Assembly: GCA_016618085.1 (NCBI GenBank)
Contig: JABLTG010000013.1
Span: forward strand, 141,357 to 205,356
Reading direction: 5' to 3'
DNA: 64,000 nt
Origin: Neovahlkampfia damariscottae
Taxonomy: Eukaryota; Heterolobosea; Selenaionea; Neovahlkampfiida; Neovahlkampfiidae
The position numbers were made by a program, and so were the translations under genes. Below the pieces are notes generated by a model. It saw nothing but the letters and a program-made list of their open reading frames with translations, was not told where the DNA came from and searched no databases. Within the stretch, counting starts at the first letter, position 1. Every line of letters begins with the position of its first letter. Below, piece after piece: positions 31,003 to 41,900 of the stretch.

Positions 31003-32382
31003 TTATTTTGCAAAATAAGTATGAAGATATTTTGGTAAAACTTTTGGATTTTCTCTCAATTCAATTTCTTTTTTATTTTCATTTATAATTTTATTTAATT
31101 TTGACAAAATTTTTTCGTTTTCTTTTGGTATTAATTTCATTGAATCTTGTAATAATTCAATATCAAAAATTAAAATTTCATATTTTTCAAATAATTCAAT
31201 TAAATCAAATAAAATTAAATTTAATTTGTTTTTAATTTCCAATTTACTATTTGTACCAAATGTTTTCTTTAAAAGTAAAATATTTAATTCTTCTTCATTT
31301 AATTCTTCTGAATCAAATTTATCAAGAAAATATTCAAATTCAATTTGTTCTTGTTCTTTTTTTTCAATTTCTTCTTCTTTTGTTTGATTTAAAGTAACTT
31401 TAAAATCATTAGATAAATTTTGTAAAAATGAATTCAATGATGATTTTTCAATTTTTTCTTTTTGTTCATTGACAACTTCAAAATTTAATAAATTTTCAAT
31501 TTCTTTTTCATTTTCAAGTTTAAATAAAAATTGAACAATTGAGTTATATAATGATCTATACTTTGAATATTTATCTTGATTTAAAAAATTAAATTTTTTA
31601 ATTTCATTATAAAATTGAATTGTAGAAACAATATCATTGGTATAAAAATCTTTTCCTCTTTCAAGATATTCTGATTTTTTATAATTTTTTGAATTTGAAA
31701 ATTGAACTCTATTTATATTATTATCATATTTTAAATCATTCATTTTTTTTAAATTTGATAATTCTTCAAAATTTTCAGTACCATATTTCCAATTGGTCTT
31801 ATCTAAACTTGATTTTTGTTCAATAATATCATATGAATTAAATAATTCAGTGAGTATTCTTCCATTTAATCTATCTTGAACTGATGTTCTTGTTAAATGT
31901 TGTGGTATTTTTCTGTTATTTTCTCTTTGAAACTTTTCAACTTGTTCAATATTTTCGTATAATTTTGTTAAATCAGTTGGATCAAATTCTTTAAAACTAG
32001 GTTCAGGTATATCATCATCTAATGTTTGATAAAGTAATTTTTCTTCTTTTGATAATTCAGATTGAAATTCTTCTAATTGTTGTTTTTGTGTTGTGTATTC
32101 TAAATAATTAATTTTATCTTCATCTGTTTCTGGAAGTTTTGGAAATAAATATTTATCTAAAATATTTTCAGTTTTCTTTTCAGTCTCTAAAATAAATTTA
32201 TCTCTTTTTCTTTGTTTTGTTGCTTGTTCTTTTGAAACATTTTCAACTTGTGGAGCAACTTCAGATTCTTTTTCAACATATTTTTTTTTATCAAGTGTTT
32301 CAAAAGAGAATTTAGGAGCTGTGTTATAATTTTTTTTTAAATTTTTTGATAATTTTTTGGTGGTTTTGACCAATTTAAACAT
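31003..32382 (-). CDS. Unknown, Lys/Glu-rich, probably mitochondrial
   Basis: Single-exon gene of 459 aa, ATG at 32382. The start MFKLVKTTKKLSKNLKK is strongly basic without acidic residues and followed by YNTAPKF, a good mitochondrial presequence (inference). The remainder is helical and rich in Lys, Glu, Asn and Leu with no membrane segment; KFQRENNRKIPQHL and VQDRLNGRILTELF are the best-ordered stretches. I do not recognise a family; a lineage-specific mitoribosome or organelle protein is possible. TGATTGG at 32393-32399 lies 10 nt from the start, and the ATTGG at 32431 probably serves the divergent eL33 gene. Confidence 0.72.
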   Translation of the reverse strand: MFKLVKTTKKLSKNLKKNYNTAPKFSFETLDKKKYVEKESEVAPQVENVSKEQATKQRKRDKFILETEKKTENILDKYLFPKLPETDEDKINYLEYTTQKQQLEEFQSELSKEEKLLYQTLDDDIPEPSFKEFDPTDLTKLYENIEQVEKFQRENNRKIPQHLTRTSVQDRLNGRILTELFNSYDIIEQKSSLDKTNWKYGTENFEELSNLKKMNDLKYDNNINRVQFSNSKNYKKSEYLERGKDFYTNDIVSTIQFYNEIKKFNFLNQDKYSKYRSLYNSIVQFLFKLENEKEIENLLNFEVVNEQKEKIEKSSLNSFLQNLSNDFKVTLNQTKEEEIEKKEQEQIEFEYFLDKFDSEELNEEELNILLLKKTFGTNSKLEIKNKLNLILFDLIELFEKYEILIFDIELLQDSMKLIPKENEKILSKLNKIINENKKEIELRENPKVLPKYLHTYFAK

Positions 32383-32392
32383 TTTCAAATTT

Positions 32393-32399
32393 TGATTGG
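32393..32399 (-). promoter_or_regulatory. CCAAT box of the gene at 31003-32382
   Basis: CCAATCA on the minus strand, 10 nt before the ATG at 32382; a second ATTGG at 32431-32435 faces the divergent eL33 gene. Confidence 0.55.
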
Positions 32400-32467
32400 T
32401 CAATAAAAGAATCTTTTTTACTTCATTTTTATTGGTGAATTAAAACTTAGACAAAAAGTGAGAAACT

Positions 32468-32530
32468 GTAAGCAATTATTTCTTGTGTGTTAACATTTTT
32501 AAAAGTAAAATAAAAACTAACTTTAATTAG
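32468..32530 (+). other. Probable 5' UTR intron of the eL33 gene
   Basis: GTAAGC at 32468 and TTAATTAG ending at 32530 bound 63 nt immediately in front of GAGATG, 3 nt before the start codon of ribosomal protein eL33. A leader intron is common in ribosomal protein genes; here it is inferred from splice sites only. Confidence 0.45.
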
Positions 32531-32533
32531 GAG

Positions 32534-32944
32534 ATGACCAAAAGTACAAAAACAGTAGAAGAAAAGAAAAAAGTTTTTCGTCCAAAGTAAATTTTATTTT
32601 TTTTTTCTAATCAAATTAGACTCCACGTAAACGCTTTAGTTACAGGATACAGAAGAAATATGGTTAGACAAATCAGACATACTTCAATTTTGAGACTTCA
32701 AGGAGTTAAAGAAAGAAAAGATGCTACTTTCTATTTAGGAAAAAGAGTTGCTTATCTCACAAAAAGTGCAAAAAATACAAAAAACTCTGTACACAAAAGT
32801 TTTCAAGGTAGAAGAGTAATCTGGGGTAAAGTAATCAAAACACACGGTTCTTCAGGTTCAGTTAAAGTTAAATTCAACCCACAATTACCACCAAGTTCAA
32901 TTGGAAGAAGAGCTAAAGTCTTTTTATATCCATCAAACATTTAA
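32534..32944 (+). CDS. RPL35A: Large-subunit ribosomal protein eL33 (L35A)
   Basis: Two exons (32534-32586, 32620-32944) with a 33-nt intron give 125 aa. After a Lys-rich start, the protein matches eL33: LHVNALVTGYRRN, SILRLQGV, YLGKRVAYL, GRRVIWGKVIKTHGSSGSVKVKF and the conserved C-terminus PPSSIGRRAKVFLYPSNI. It is a structural protein of the cytosolic 60S subunit. The intron falls after the first 17 codons, typical for ribosomal protein genes. ATTGG at 32431-32435 lies upstream of the probable leader intron. Confidence 0.97.
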
Positions 32945-33025
32945 AAATTTTTAATTCTTTCATTTTTATTTTGTTTTTTTTATATTCAATTTTTGTTGGT
33001 CTGTTACTGTTCATCCAATAGAATC

Positions 33026-34957
33026 ATGAAGAAAAAAACACCAACTTTTTCACTGAAGAAACTTGGTACACAAAAAATTCAATCACAAAGTTTCCAACAA
33101 GTCAATTCACCACTTCATGACTCAATAATGAATTCATGTTTGAAAACAAAAAAAAATTAAAAACAGTTCTTTAGTCATAAAAGAAGATATTCAAAAATAT
33201 TTAGAGTCATACAATAAATTTAAAGCTATTGATGGAAAAGTATCATTTGAATTGGATTTTGTAAAGACTATAGGTATTTTTGGTTTAACAGAAACTTTTT
33301 CAAAATTTTTTTTTGAAATTCTTTCTTCTCATAAATCACAAACCTTTGATTTTTATGATTTTATTTCAACTTGTTCAATATTAATAAATGGTGAAAAGGA
33401 TCAAAGAATGAAATGTAAAAATCTAATTTATAATGAATTAACCTCTTCAAGTAATTTTTAATTCCATATCTGATAATAATGGATTTTTGATTGTATCAAA
33501 ATTTATAAAGATTTTAAACTCTTTATTTGAAATACTTTCAGAATTAAGTTTAATTGAAGATAGAGTTACAGTTCAAGAAGAGTTTTTCTTAAATTTTCAA
33601 AAAATATTTCCAGATGAATCAAAAAAAATTGACTTCGAAGAATATAAAACAATTTTACAAAATAATACAGACTTCTTTACGTATTTTGGAATGAATTCTA
33701 AAATAAAAAAAAATGAAACTAACGAAAACGAAAAAAACGAAACTGACGAAAATGAAGAAAAGAATATTAATGACGAAGATGATGACACTGATGTTTCTGA
33801 ACTAGAGTTTAGAAATTTTAGAGCACAATCAAAAAATGGTGATGTAGTTGTTATTGGTTCTTCAAATTGGAATTTTTCAATCAATATCATGTTAGGAATA
33901 CAACTTTCAAATGATATGATAAATTTAGTAAAAAGAGAATTAAAACAAAATGATTTTACATTGACAACTACATTTGAATTACCTTTAATTAATGAAGATA
34001 TATCATCAACTACTTTTACTTCTCATGCTCCAACAGTTTTTAAAAAAATTAGAAGTATTTTTCAAATTTCAGACAATGATTTATTTAAATCTATCGGTAT
34101 AAATCAAGTATGACTCTTCTTGTATTTTTTTAATTCTTCAATAGTTGTTTGGAAATTTTTTATTTGGAAGATTAACTTCTTTTTCGAATAAATCATCAGA
34201 TGGTAAATCAGGTTCTCATTTTTTTATATCAAATGATTCAAAATTTTTAATTAAAACAATATCAAAAAATGAAATTTCTTGTTTAAAAAAAATACTACCA
34301 TTTTATTATCAAGTAAAAAGAAACAAAAAAATTTAAATTTTTTTTTATTAAAGCATTTCAGAGAGAATTTTGAATCTTTAATAGTTAGAATTTATGGATG
34401 GTATGAAATAGATGATGTACATTTTATTATTATGGGTGGTATATTTCAAACAAATATCGATGTTGTTGAATTTTATGATTTAAAAGGTTCAACTGTAGGT
34501 AGAACTTCAAAAGGAGCTTTTCCAAAAAAAGATTTAGATATTGAACCAAAACGATTTAAATTTCCAATTGACGAAAAATTAAAATGTAAAAAAAAAAAAA
34601 AAAAAAAACAATTAATTCTTCTAAAAAGTGGAAAAACAACTTTTGATTGATACTGAATTCTTAAAAACAATGAAGATTATCGATTATTCTTTATTAATTG
34701 GTGTTCATGAAGTTGATAGTTTTTCTTCTGTTGTTGCTTTGACAAATTGTACAACTCTTAAAAATACGAGCGTAATTATTACAAAATCAGAAATATATTT
34801 TCTTGGAATTATAGATATATTAACAATTTATGATGGAGTAAAATCAACAGAACATAATTTAAAATCAATTTTGCATGACGGAAATAAAATATCATCTGTA
34901 CCTCCAACACGTTATCAAGAACGATTTTTAGGATTTTTAGAAACTTGTATGGAGTAA
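33026..34957 (+). CDS. EF-hand/NCS-PIP kinase fusion
   Basis: Six exons (33026-33137, 33175-33414, 33452-34107, 34145-34312, 34354-34585, 34629-34957) with 37-43 nt introns give 578 aa. The C-terminal 330 residues form a type I/II phosphatidylinositol-phosphate kinase: GKSGSHFFISND..FLIKT (ATP loop and Lys), RIYGWYEIDDVHFIIMGG, YDLKGSTVGRT, IIDYSLLIGVHE (catalytic loop), FLGIIDILTIYD and ISSVPPTRYQERF. The first 200 residues resemble a neuronal-calcium-sensor module (FDFYDFISTCSIL; IFNSISDNNGFLIVSKFIKIL), though loops are imperfect. An acidic linker (DENEEKNINDEDDD) joins them. The product PI(4,5)P2 would be made under possible Ca2+ control. A similar NCS-PIPK fusion is known from Plasmodium. 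Confidence 0.85.
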
Positions 34958-34991
34958 TGATAACATGTACAGTAGTAAAATAAAGAATTTA

Positions 34992-35742
34992 TTAATTTAA
35001 ACCGTATTTTTCTCTTATACGATTTCTAATCTGTTTTTGACGATCTCTTTTTGATTCAATTTCATCATCTTGTTGTTTATTCATTTTATGAGCTGAAGTA
35101 ATTGATTCTGGATCCCAACGTTGATTTGAAGAATCATCTTCTGTTGTTATTCTACGAACTTTTATGAGTTCATTTGATTTGAAAATTGAATGAAAAAGAA
35201 TAACTACACTTGCTATTGATGACGAAGCTCTAAAAGTAGAATGAGATCCTGAAAAAAATGAAAGAGCAACTGTTACAACTGTCAACTAGAGAAAAAATAT
35301 TAATAACTTTAGATTTAAAATACAAAAATAGCTACATAGTTTTTTCGAATTCTTAAATTTATAGCTCTAATATATAAATCACCTGTATGATAAATAAAAA
35401 AGAACCACCACATGAATAAAATTACTGAAATGACAACAAGTGCTATTGGAGTTGTAAAGCTTGATTTTAGATTTTAAAATAACTCTTACAGACTGAAAAG
35501 GGCAACAATTATACCACTTATTATAATATAATTTGTTTGATAAAATATTACATTTGTTGTGATTCTGTTTTGTAAATCTTCCAAAGTCCATTTTGGAAAT
35601 TTAAGGTTTGAAAAAAAACTTCTCCACGGTCTTACAGGACTTAATCCTGGTTTTTCTAATCATATTTTTAATTATGTGTTTAATACCCTTTTTTTTGTTT
35701 AGTTTTTTTTTGTTTTATTACTTCTTCATGTCCGCTCAACAT
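34992..35742 (-). CDS. PRA1-family protein (prenylated Rab acceptor)
   Basis: Four exons (35742-35687, 35655-35490, 35459-35324, 35285-34992), introns 30-38 nt. The PRA1 signature is clear: SPVRPWRSFFSNLKFPKW, RITTNVIFYQTNYIII, then paired hydrophobic helices (GIIVALFSL, IALVVISVILFMWWFFF) and VVTVALSFFSGS. PRA1/JWA proteins are four-helix ER/Golgi membrane proteins acting with Rab GTPases. The acidic-basic tail ends IREKYGLN. Exons 2-4 join in phase, but exon 1 (56 nt, ending in A8 then GG) is off by one base relative to exon 2; a homopolymer miscall or another 5' exon would explain this. CCAAT at 35767-35771 lies upstream. Confidence 0.82.
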
Positions 35743-35821
35743 TTTGATTTAAAAAAATTGAAATGACCAATAATTTTTCGACACGAATAGTTAGTTTATT
35801 TTTAAAATTGAATTTTTATTT

Positions 35822-36411
35822 TTATTCTTTTTTAAATTTTAAAGAGATTGAATTTACACAATGACGTTCATCTGTTGGAGTTTTATAACCTTCTCCTTTA
35901 AATACATGTCCTAAATGACCACCACATTCTTTTTGAAAAAACGAGTTAATCAAATAGGTTACTTACTCTTACACATAATTTCTGTTCTTGTCATACCAAA
36001 TGTAGTATCTGTTTTTGTTGTCAAAGCACCTGGAATCGAATCATAAAAAGCAGGCCATCCACAACCAGATTTGAATTTTAAATCTGATGTATAAAGTGGA
36101 GTATCACAACCACCACAATTATAAACACCTTTTCATAAAGTTGAGTTTTCAGTATTTTTTTTATTACCTTTTTCAAAATGATTGTCATACTCTCCCGTGA
36201 AGGCTCTTTCTGTTCCTTTTTCTCTGAGGACTTTAAAAGCTTGAGGTGAGAGTTTTACTCTCCATTGGTCTTCCGTTAAATTTGTCATCAACTCCGAACC
36301 AATAGAATTCTGTTGTTCCGAAGTGTTTTTAAACCTTCGAAAGCTCTTTGAATTGTTGTTTAATCCAAACTTTTTTTGTTGATTGAGGTTGTGTCTCAAA
36401 ATTCTGAACAT
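35822..36411 (-). CDS. msrB: Methionine-R-sulfoxide reductase (MsrB)
   Basis: Three exons (36411-36168, 36128-35967, 35928-35822) with 39- and 38-nt introns give 170 aa. MsrB motifs are complete: [27 protein letters not shown] (first zinc Cys pair), [28 protein letters not shown] (second pair) and [11 protein letters not shown] with the catalytic Cys. The N-terminal 55 residues are basic and Asn/Ser-rich ([15 protein letters not shown]), fitting a mitochondrial targeting peptide. It reduces R-methionine sulfoxide in proteins using thioredoxin. No selenocysteine is used. I see no perfect CCAAT just upstream. Confidence 0.95.
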
Positions 36412-36525
36412 TGATTCGCTGAAAAAAAAATAAAAAAAAAACTCTTCAAACTGGTAGAAACAGTTCAAAAATTAAAACAATATCATTAAGTAATAATATA
36501 AAAGGAAGGTTTATGTTGTATATAT

Positions 36526-37220
36526 TTAAAAGATCAAAAGTAATTTTGGTTGTTTTTTAACAGCAGCTTTGATTTCATCCAAAGTAATTTCACCGTCTCC
36601 ATTCTCATCCGCAGCTTCCATCAATTTTTTAACTCTTGATGTAATAATTTGTTGGAATTTTTCACTGTCAACGTCATGACCAAGTAGTCTGAAAGTATCT
36701 TTCATTCCTTTTTCAAGTTCAACAGCAGTCAAATGACCATCACCATCTTCGTCGTACAAAAGAAATGTAACTTCAATAATTTTTTCTGGGTCTTGTTCTT
36801 TTTGTGTTGGTGCAGTAATAGATAAATATAAAATAAATTCTTCAAAGGAAATACTTCCACTTCTGTAAAAAAAAAATGAATAAGAATATGGGGTTAAAAT
36901 GAATTACCTGTCTCTATCATAAGATCGAAAGAGATGTTCTATTGGAGCATCTTCTTTTAAATCTGGAAATATTCCAATAGCTTGAATCCAACGTCTAAAA
37001 CCATCTTTATCCATTTCTTTATCACCAAACATTTCTTTCCATACTTTATGACTTTAAAAAAACAATTAATTTTTTATAAATTGTGTTACTATTTTTTTAT
37101 GTCAGCAGAAGAGACTATTCTTGTCAATTTTTAAAAATATTTCTTACGTCTATCTCCAGCTACCATAGATGCTTTCTTTACTAAATCATCTCCTTTCTTT
37201 CCACCTTGTTGATTTCCCAT
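36526..37220 (-). CDS. Four-EF-hand calcium-binding protein, probably myristoylated
   Basis: Three exons (37220-37148, 37043-36908, 36862-36526) with introns of 104 and 45 nt give 181 aa. It starts MGNQQGGKKG, a possible N-myristoylation signal. EF-hand loops DRDRSGSISFEEF, DEDGDGHLTAVEL and DENGDGEITLDEI are canonical; an earlier DKEMDKDGFRRW is a degenerate first hand. Size and arrangement suit the calcineurin-B/NCS/sarcoplasmic groups. The first intron (104 nt) is the longest found in the window; its 3' site was placed to keep the frame into WKEMFGDKEMDKDGF. CCAAT at 37269-37273 and ATTGG at 37293-37297 lie upstream. Confidence 0.86.
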
Positions 37221-37433
37221 GCTCGTTCAAACTATAATTTTCTTTGCGTTAACTGTTTGGAGTTTTGACCAATGAGGTTGCACACATGTTTTTATTGGTC
37301 AACGATAAAATACATAATGTCTCTATTTTTTTGTAGAATTTATTAACTTCTAGAAAACATACAGTTATTGGGATCTTTTCTTTACTGCTCATTTTCGAGA
37401 CTAACAAAACAATCCAATCAGATCATTTCCACA

Positions 37434-38853
37434 ATGGATGAAAAAGTCAACCTCACTAAAGAAATCATGAAAATAGATAAATGTAGTTGGTGTGATAGTG
37501 ATTATGTGATTGGAATCATTTACAAATCACAAAAAGGTGAAAAACAATTGTCTGTTCACTCTTTTTAGAAATAACAGTGACAGACTTGAAATATCGAAAC
37601 GATTATGATTTCCAACCTTGTTTAGTATTTTGTTCTTCAAAACCTTTTTCACTTGAGGATATGGAAAAATACAAAGAATTGACCAAAAGTGATTTTGAAA
37701 AACTTGTTCCGTCAAAGGATGAAATTCAACCTCTTGTTGTATTATTTTCTCACTTTTTTAAATTTCCATAGTATATTATTCCAGATACTCAAGAAGAATC
37801 AACCATTAAATCATTGTCAAAAGAACAATTTCTCATAGGAAAATATTTTGGTGTTTATTTTTTTGAATCTTGTTATCCTGATTACTGTAAAAGAAAAATT
37901 AATATTAAAATGATAGTTGGTTTTAAATTCACAGGTTATGATTATAGTCTCAAAACGACTCATTTAGATGTTGAAAGTAAACACCCCCTTTTTTTTTTAA
38001 TATACAGATCCATCTTTTTTGAAATTTCAAAAGTACCTTTTTAATGAAGAACTTAGTGATTGTATTATAGAAATTTCAAGTCAAGAAATTCCAGTCCATA
38101 AATTTATACTTTGTAGTCATTCTGAATATTTTTCAAATTTATTGGAAAATAAAAATAGAATTAAAATAGATGAAATAGATTTAAACATTTTTAAATTAAT
38201 ACTTGAATATATTTATACTCAACAGTTTTTTTTTTTAAATTTATTTTTTTTAATTCTTTAGATTGGATAATGTTGATCCAAAGCAATGGGTGGAAATAAT
38301 AAAATTATCAAATGAATACAAATTAGAAAAATTAAAAGAAAAATCAATTTTCAAGTTCAAATTATCGCTTACTTTACAAGATTTTTTTTATTTTTATGAA
38401 GAATATTTTATGAAACAAAAAATGAATTATTTAAAAGATGTCCTGGTTGAATTTGTAGTAGAAAATTTTGATGATGTTGTAGGACTCAAAAAATTTGCGA
38501 TAATTCAAAAAGATATTTTGTTGGCAATTATTCGTCGGAAAGTGAGAGTCGATTCACTTGCTCCTAATCGTAAATCAAAACAACTTGGATTGGAAATAGA
38601 AGAATCACTATTAAAATGTGATGACGATGAATTACGTATTTGCATGGAATCAGAAAATGATAGCGACAATGCATCATTGGGACTTGATTTTGGTGAAGAT
38701 ATTGATGTTGGTGAAATGGAAACACCAAACCCATTTGATCTAATAGATAGTGATGAAGAAAAGAAAACATCATCAGAAACATCTAAAACTCGTGATGTAT
38801 ACAGTGATAGAGAAATTAGCTCAGAAAATTCAGAAAGTTCTGAAGAAGATTAA
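37434..38853 (+). CDS. BTB domain protein
   Basis: Five exons (37434-37536, 37569-37738, 37772-37976, 38008-38224, 38262-38853) with 31-37 nt introns give 428 aa. A BTB/POZ domain spans roughly residues 168-260: FNEELSDCIIEISSQEIPVHKFILCSHSEYFSNLL, then IDLNIFKLILEYIYTQQ, then WVEIIKLSNEYKLEKLKEK leading into a BACK-like helical part. BTB-BACK proteins usually dimerise and act as Cullin-3 adaptors. The N-terminal 160 residues (CSWCDSD, VFCSSKPFSLEDME) match no family I know. The C-terminus is very acidic with Ser-Glu repeats (SDEEKKTSSETS). CCAATCA at 37414-37420 lies 13 nt upstream. Confidence 0.85.
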
Positions 38854-38900
38854 TTTCCAGCACAAATAAAAATCTCATTTTTTTTTATTCAACCAATGAA

Positions 38901-41900
38901 ATGGGAGAACCTTCTTCTGTTGAAGACCATGTTATACCAGAATTAATAAACATCTGGAATAACTATAGAAATAGTTATACAACAATAGTAACTTATATTA
39001 TTCTAAATGAAAAAAAAGGAAAAAGAATCTTTATTGTTTTCCTTCACGAAAACTATTACAGAAGAAGCTCTCTCCACACCAAATATACACCAGATATTTC
39101 AGTTGAATAGGTAAAATATTGATTTTTTATAAACTTAAATCTCAGTGATATACCAACAAAAGAAATTATTTCTTGTCTTTCAGAAGAGTTTTTTATAATT
39201 GTTGGAAAATATAAAAAACATCAAATTGAAAATGACGATAATTATTCTTTAATACAGACACTTTCTTTATTCATTGAAGTAAAAAAAAAAATTAATTTTA
39301 TTTTCTTTCAAGGATTCAACTTTTGTGGTGAAAAATTTTTCAAATTATTTAGTCACTTGTTTATATTTATTGAAAGATAAAGGGGTTTCATATCCTGTTG
39401 ATTCAAAATTTATTAAAAATTCAAAAATCAAAGAAAGATCTTTTGGTGAATCACCTTCAAATTTAGATGAAGTTTATGATGAATTGATGAATATAATTCA
39501 TTCTGGTCATACTTTATATGAAATTCCATCAAAAAAATTACCTAGAAAAACAACACTCCAAAAAACAGTTGGTTTCATTCCACCAAAGAAAAAAGAAATT
39601 AAAAGATCAACAATTCAAGTCAAATTACCAATGCAACATGGAAAAATAATAGTTGAATTTCATTTTGAAAATCGTGGTAGAAAACAAGTTATTAAATCTA
39701 ATCAACCATCACGTCGAAGTCGAAAAAATACAACTTTTTTTGAAATAGCAGAAATTGATGAAGAAAGAAAGATACTTGAAAATAATGAAAAAATTGAAAC
39801 AAAACCATCAGAATATGTTAATTTGACAGATAGTTTAATTTTTAATGATTCCAAAAATTTAAGAGTAAAGGAGAATGAATTAGATGCAAAAATGAATGAA
39901 ATTGATTTGAAGATGAATACAAATTTTACATATTTTCCGTTTGAACATTCAATAATGAACAGAACAAATCAACCAACAATTATAATTTTAAGTTCAATTT
40001 TAAATAATATTTCAAATAATAAGTCAACATTTGAAGAATTATTTATTGAATCATCTAATTGGATATTGATGATAAATGGTTTATTAAATTTAGGTAAAAT
40101 TACAAAAATTGAAGATTTTGAATTATTTGTTCATTTTTCGAATTTAATTACAAAATCATTTTCAAATTCATTTTCATTCGTCAATCGATTAGATTTTTCA
40201 AAAGAAGATAAAGAGATAATACCGTTCATTTTAAAAACTATAAAACAAGGAGTTAAATTATTAAAAGAAAATGAAAAATGTTATGATTCAAATTTATTTA
40301 GATTATCTTTATTATATTTATCTGAAATTTTAATTTTAATAATTTTTGATTCTTTAAATTATTCAAGTTTTTCATTAGAATTATTTGAAGAATCATCTGG
40401 ATATGATGTTTTATATTTATTATTTATGGTAATTTCAAGATGGTCAGAAAGTTCTTCTGAAGAAAATATTTTAATTTTTGAAAAACAAAAAATGATTTTA
40501 ATTTTAAAATGTATGACTTTAATGACTAAAAATATAACAAATTATTCAAAAATTAAAAGTTTTGAAAAAATCAAAAAAATACCATTTGATGTCTTACCAG
40601 TATATCAAGATATCAATTCAGATATATTTCCAATTTTATTAGAAATATTTAATAATTCAAATATGAATCTTTTAAATGGAAATTTTGAAAAAAATTATTG
40701 TTTTAAATTTGAAATATTAAAGATTATTATTGATATTATAAATGAATATGAATTTCAATATTTTCAAAATTTAGCAAAATATAAACCATTTTGGATTATC
40801 AGAAAAAGTTTTTCAGAAATTTCACCAAAAATGCAAGAAATGATTATTTGTTCAATGGAGAATTTTATGAATTTCTTTTCAGAAATATATCCAGAAAATC
40901 AAGATTTAAAGAATTCACTGAAAAAATCAAACTCAAAAAGAACAATAATTTCAAAAGAAAAACCTAAACTTGAATGGATTCAAATATTGTGTAGAGATAC
41001 AAAACAATATTGTTCTTTGTTAGAAATTTCTTCTATTTCACCAAATTCTGTTTTAAGAATTTGTTCACATGTTAAATCTTTATTAAGAAGAACAGATGAT
41101 CCAATTTTAATAAAATCAACAAAAATATTATTTAGAGAATCAGGTATGACAGAATCACTGTTAAATTCTTTAAATGTCACATTAAAAGAAAGAAATCATG
41201 AAATTATGTCTGAATTATTAGATATATTATTTTTATATTTAAGTGAAGATTTAAAAAATCATCATCGTTTATTAAGTCATGATATTGGTGTAAATACATT
41301 ATATGATTTATTATATGATGAAAAATTGATTGTAAAATCATTAAAGATTTTAAGATTAATTTCAATAAATGATACAGAACAAGAGTTTTCAATAATTTCT
41401 GATTTAATATCTATATTATCAAATATTAAATTGAATCAAGTTGAAAGAACTACACCTTTACTCAAACTTTGTGATTTAATTTTGAAATCTTTACAAACTA
41501 TATTTAGATTAAATCCAAAAACAAAATCAACTTTTAGAAATCGTGGATTTGAATCATTATTATCAATTTTTGATTTTTTAACTTCTTATTCACAAAATGA
41601 TCAATTTATTGAAAATAATGAAAAAGAAGGAAATGAAAAGGATTTGATTTTTATTGTTTTACAATCCATTTTAATGACATTATCATTGGCATTGGAGAAT
41701 AATGATGTTAATAGAAGTCATTTTCAAGAAAATATTAAATTTCATTCACTTTATCAACCATTAAATGAATTGAAATTTTTAAATGATAAAAAATATGGAT
41801 TACATTTATGTTTGAATTTGTTACAATTATCATTAATAACACCTGATTTATATTTGATAAAATGTGAAAGAAATTCATTGGATGAAAATGATTCGAAAGA

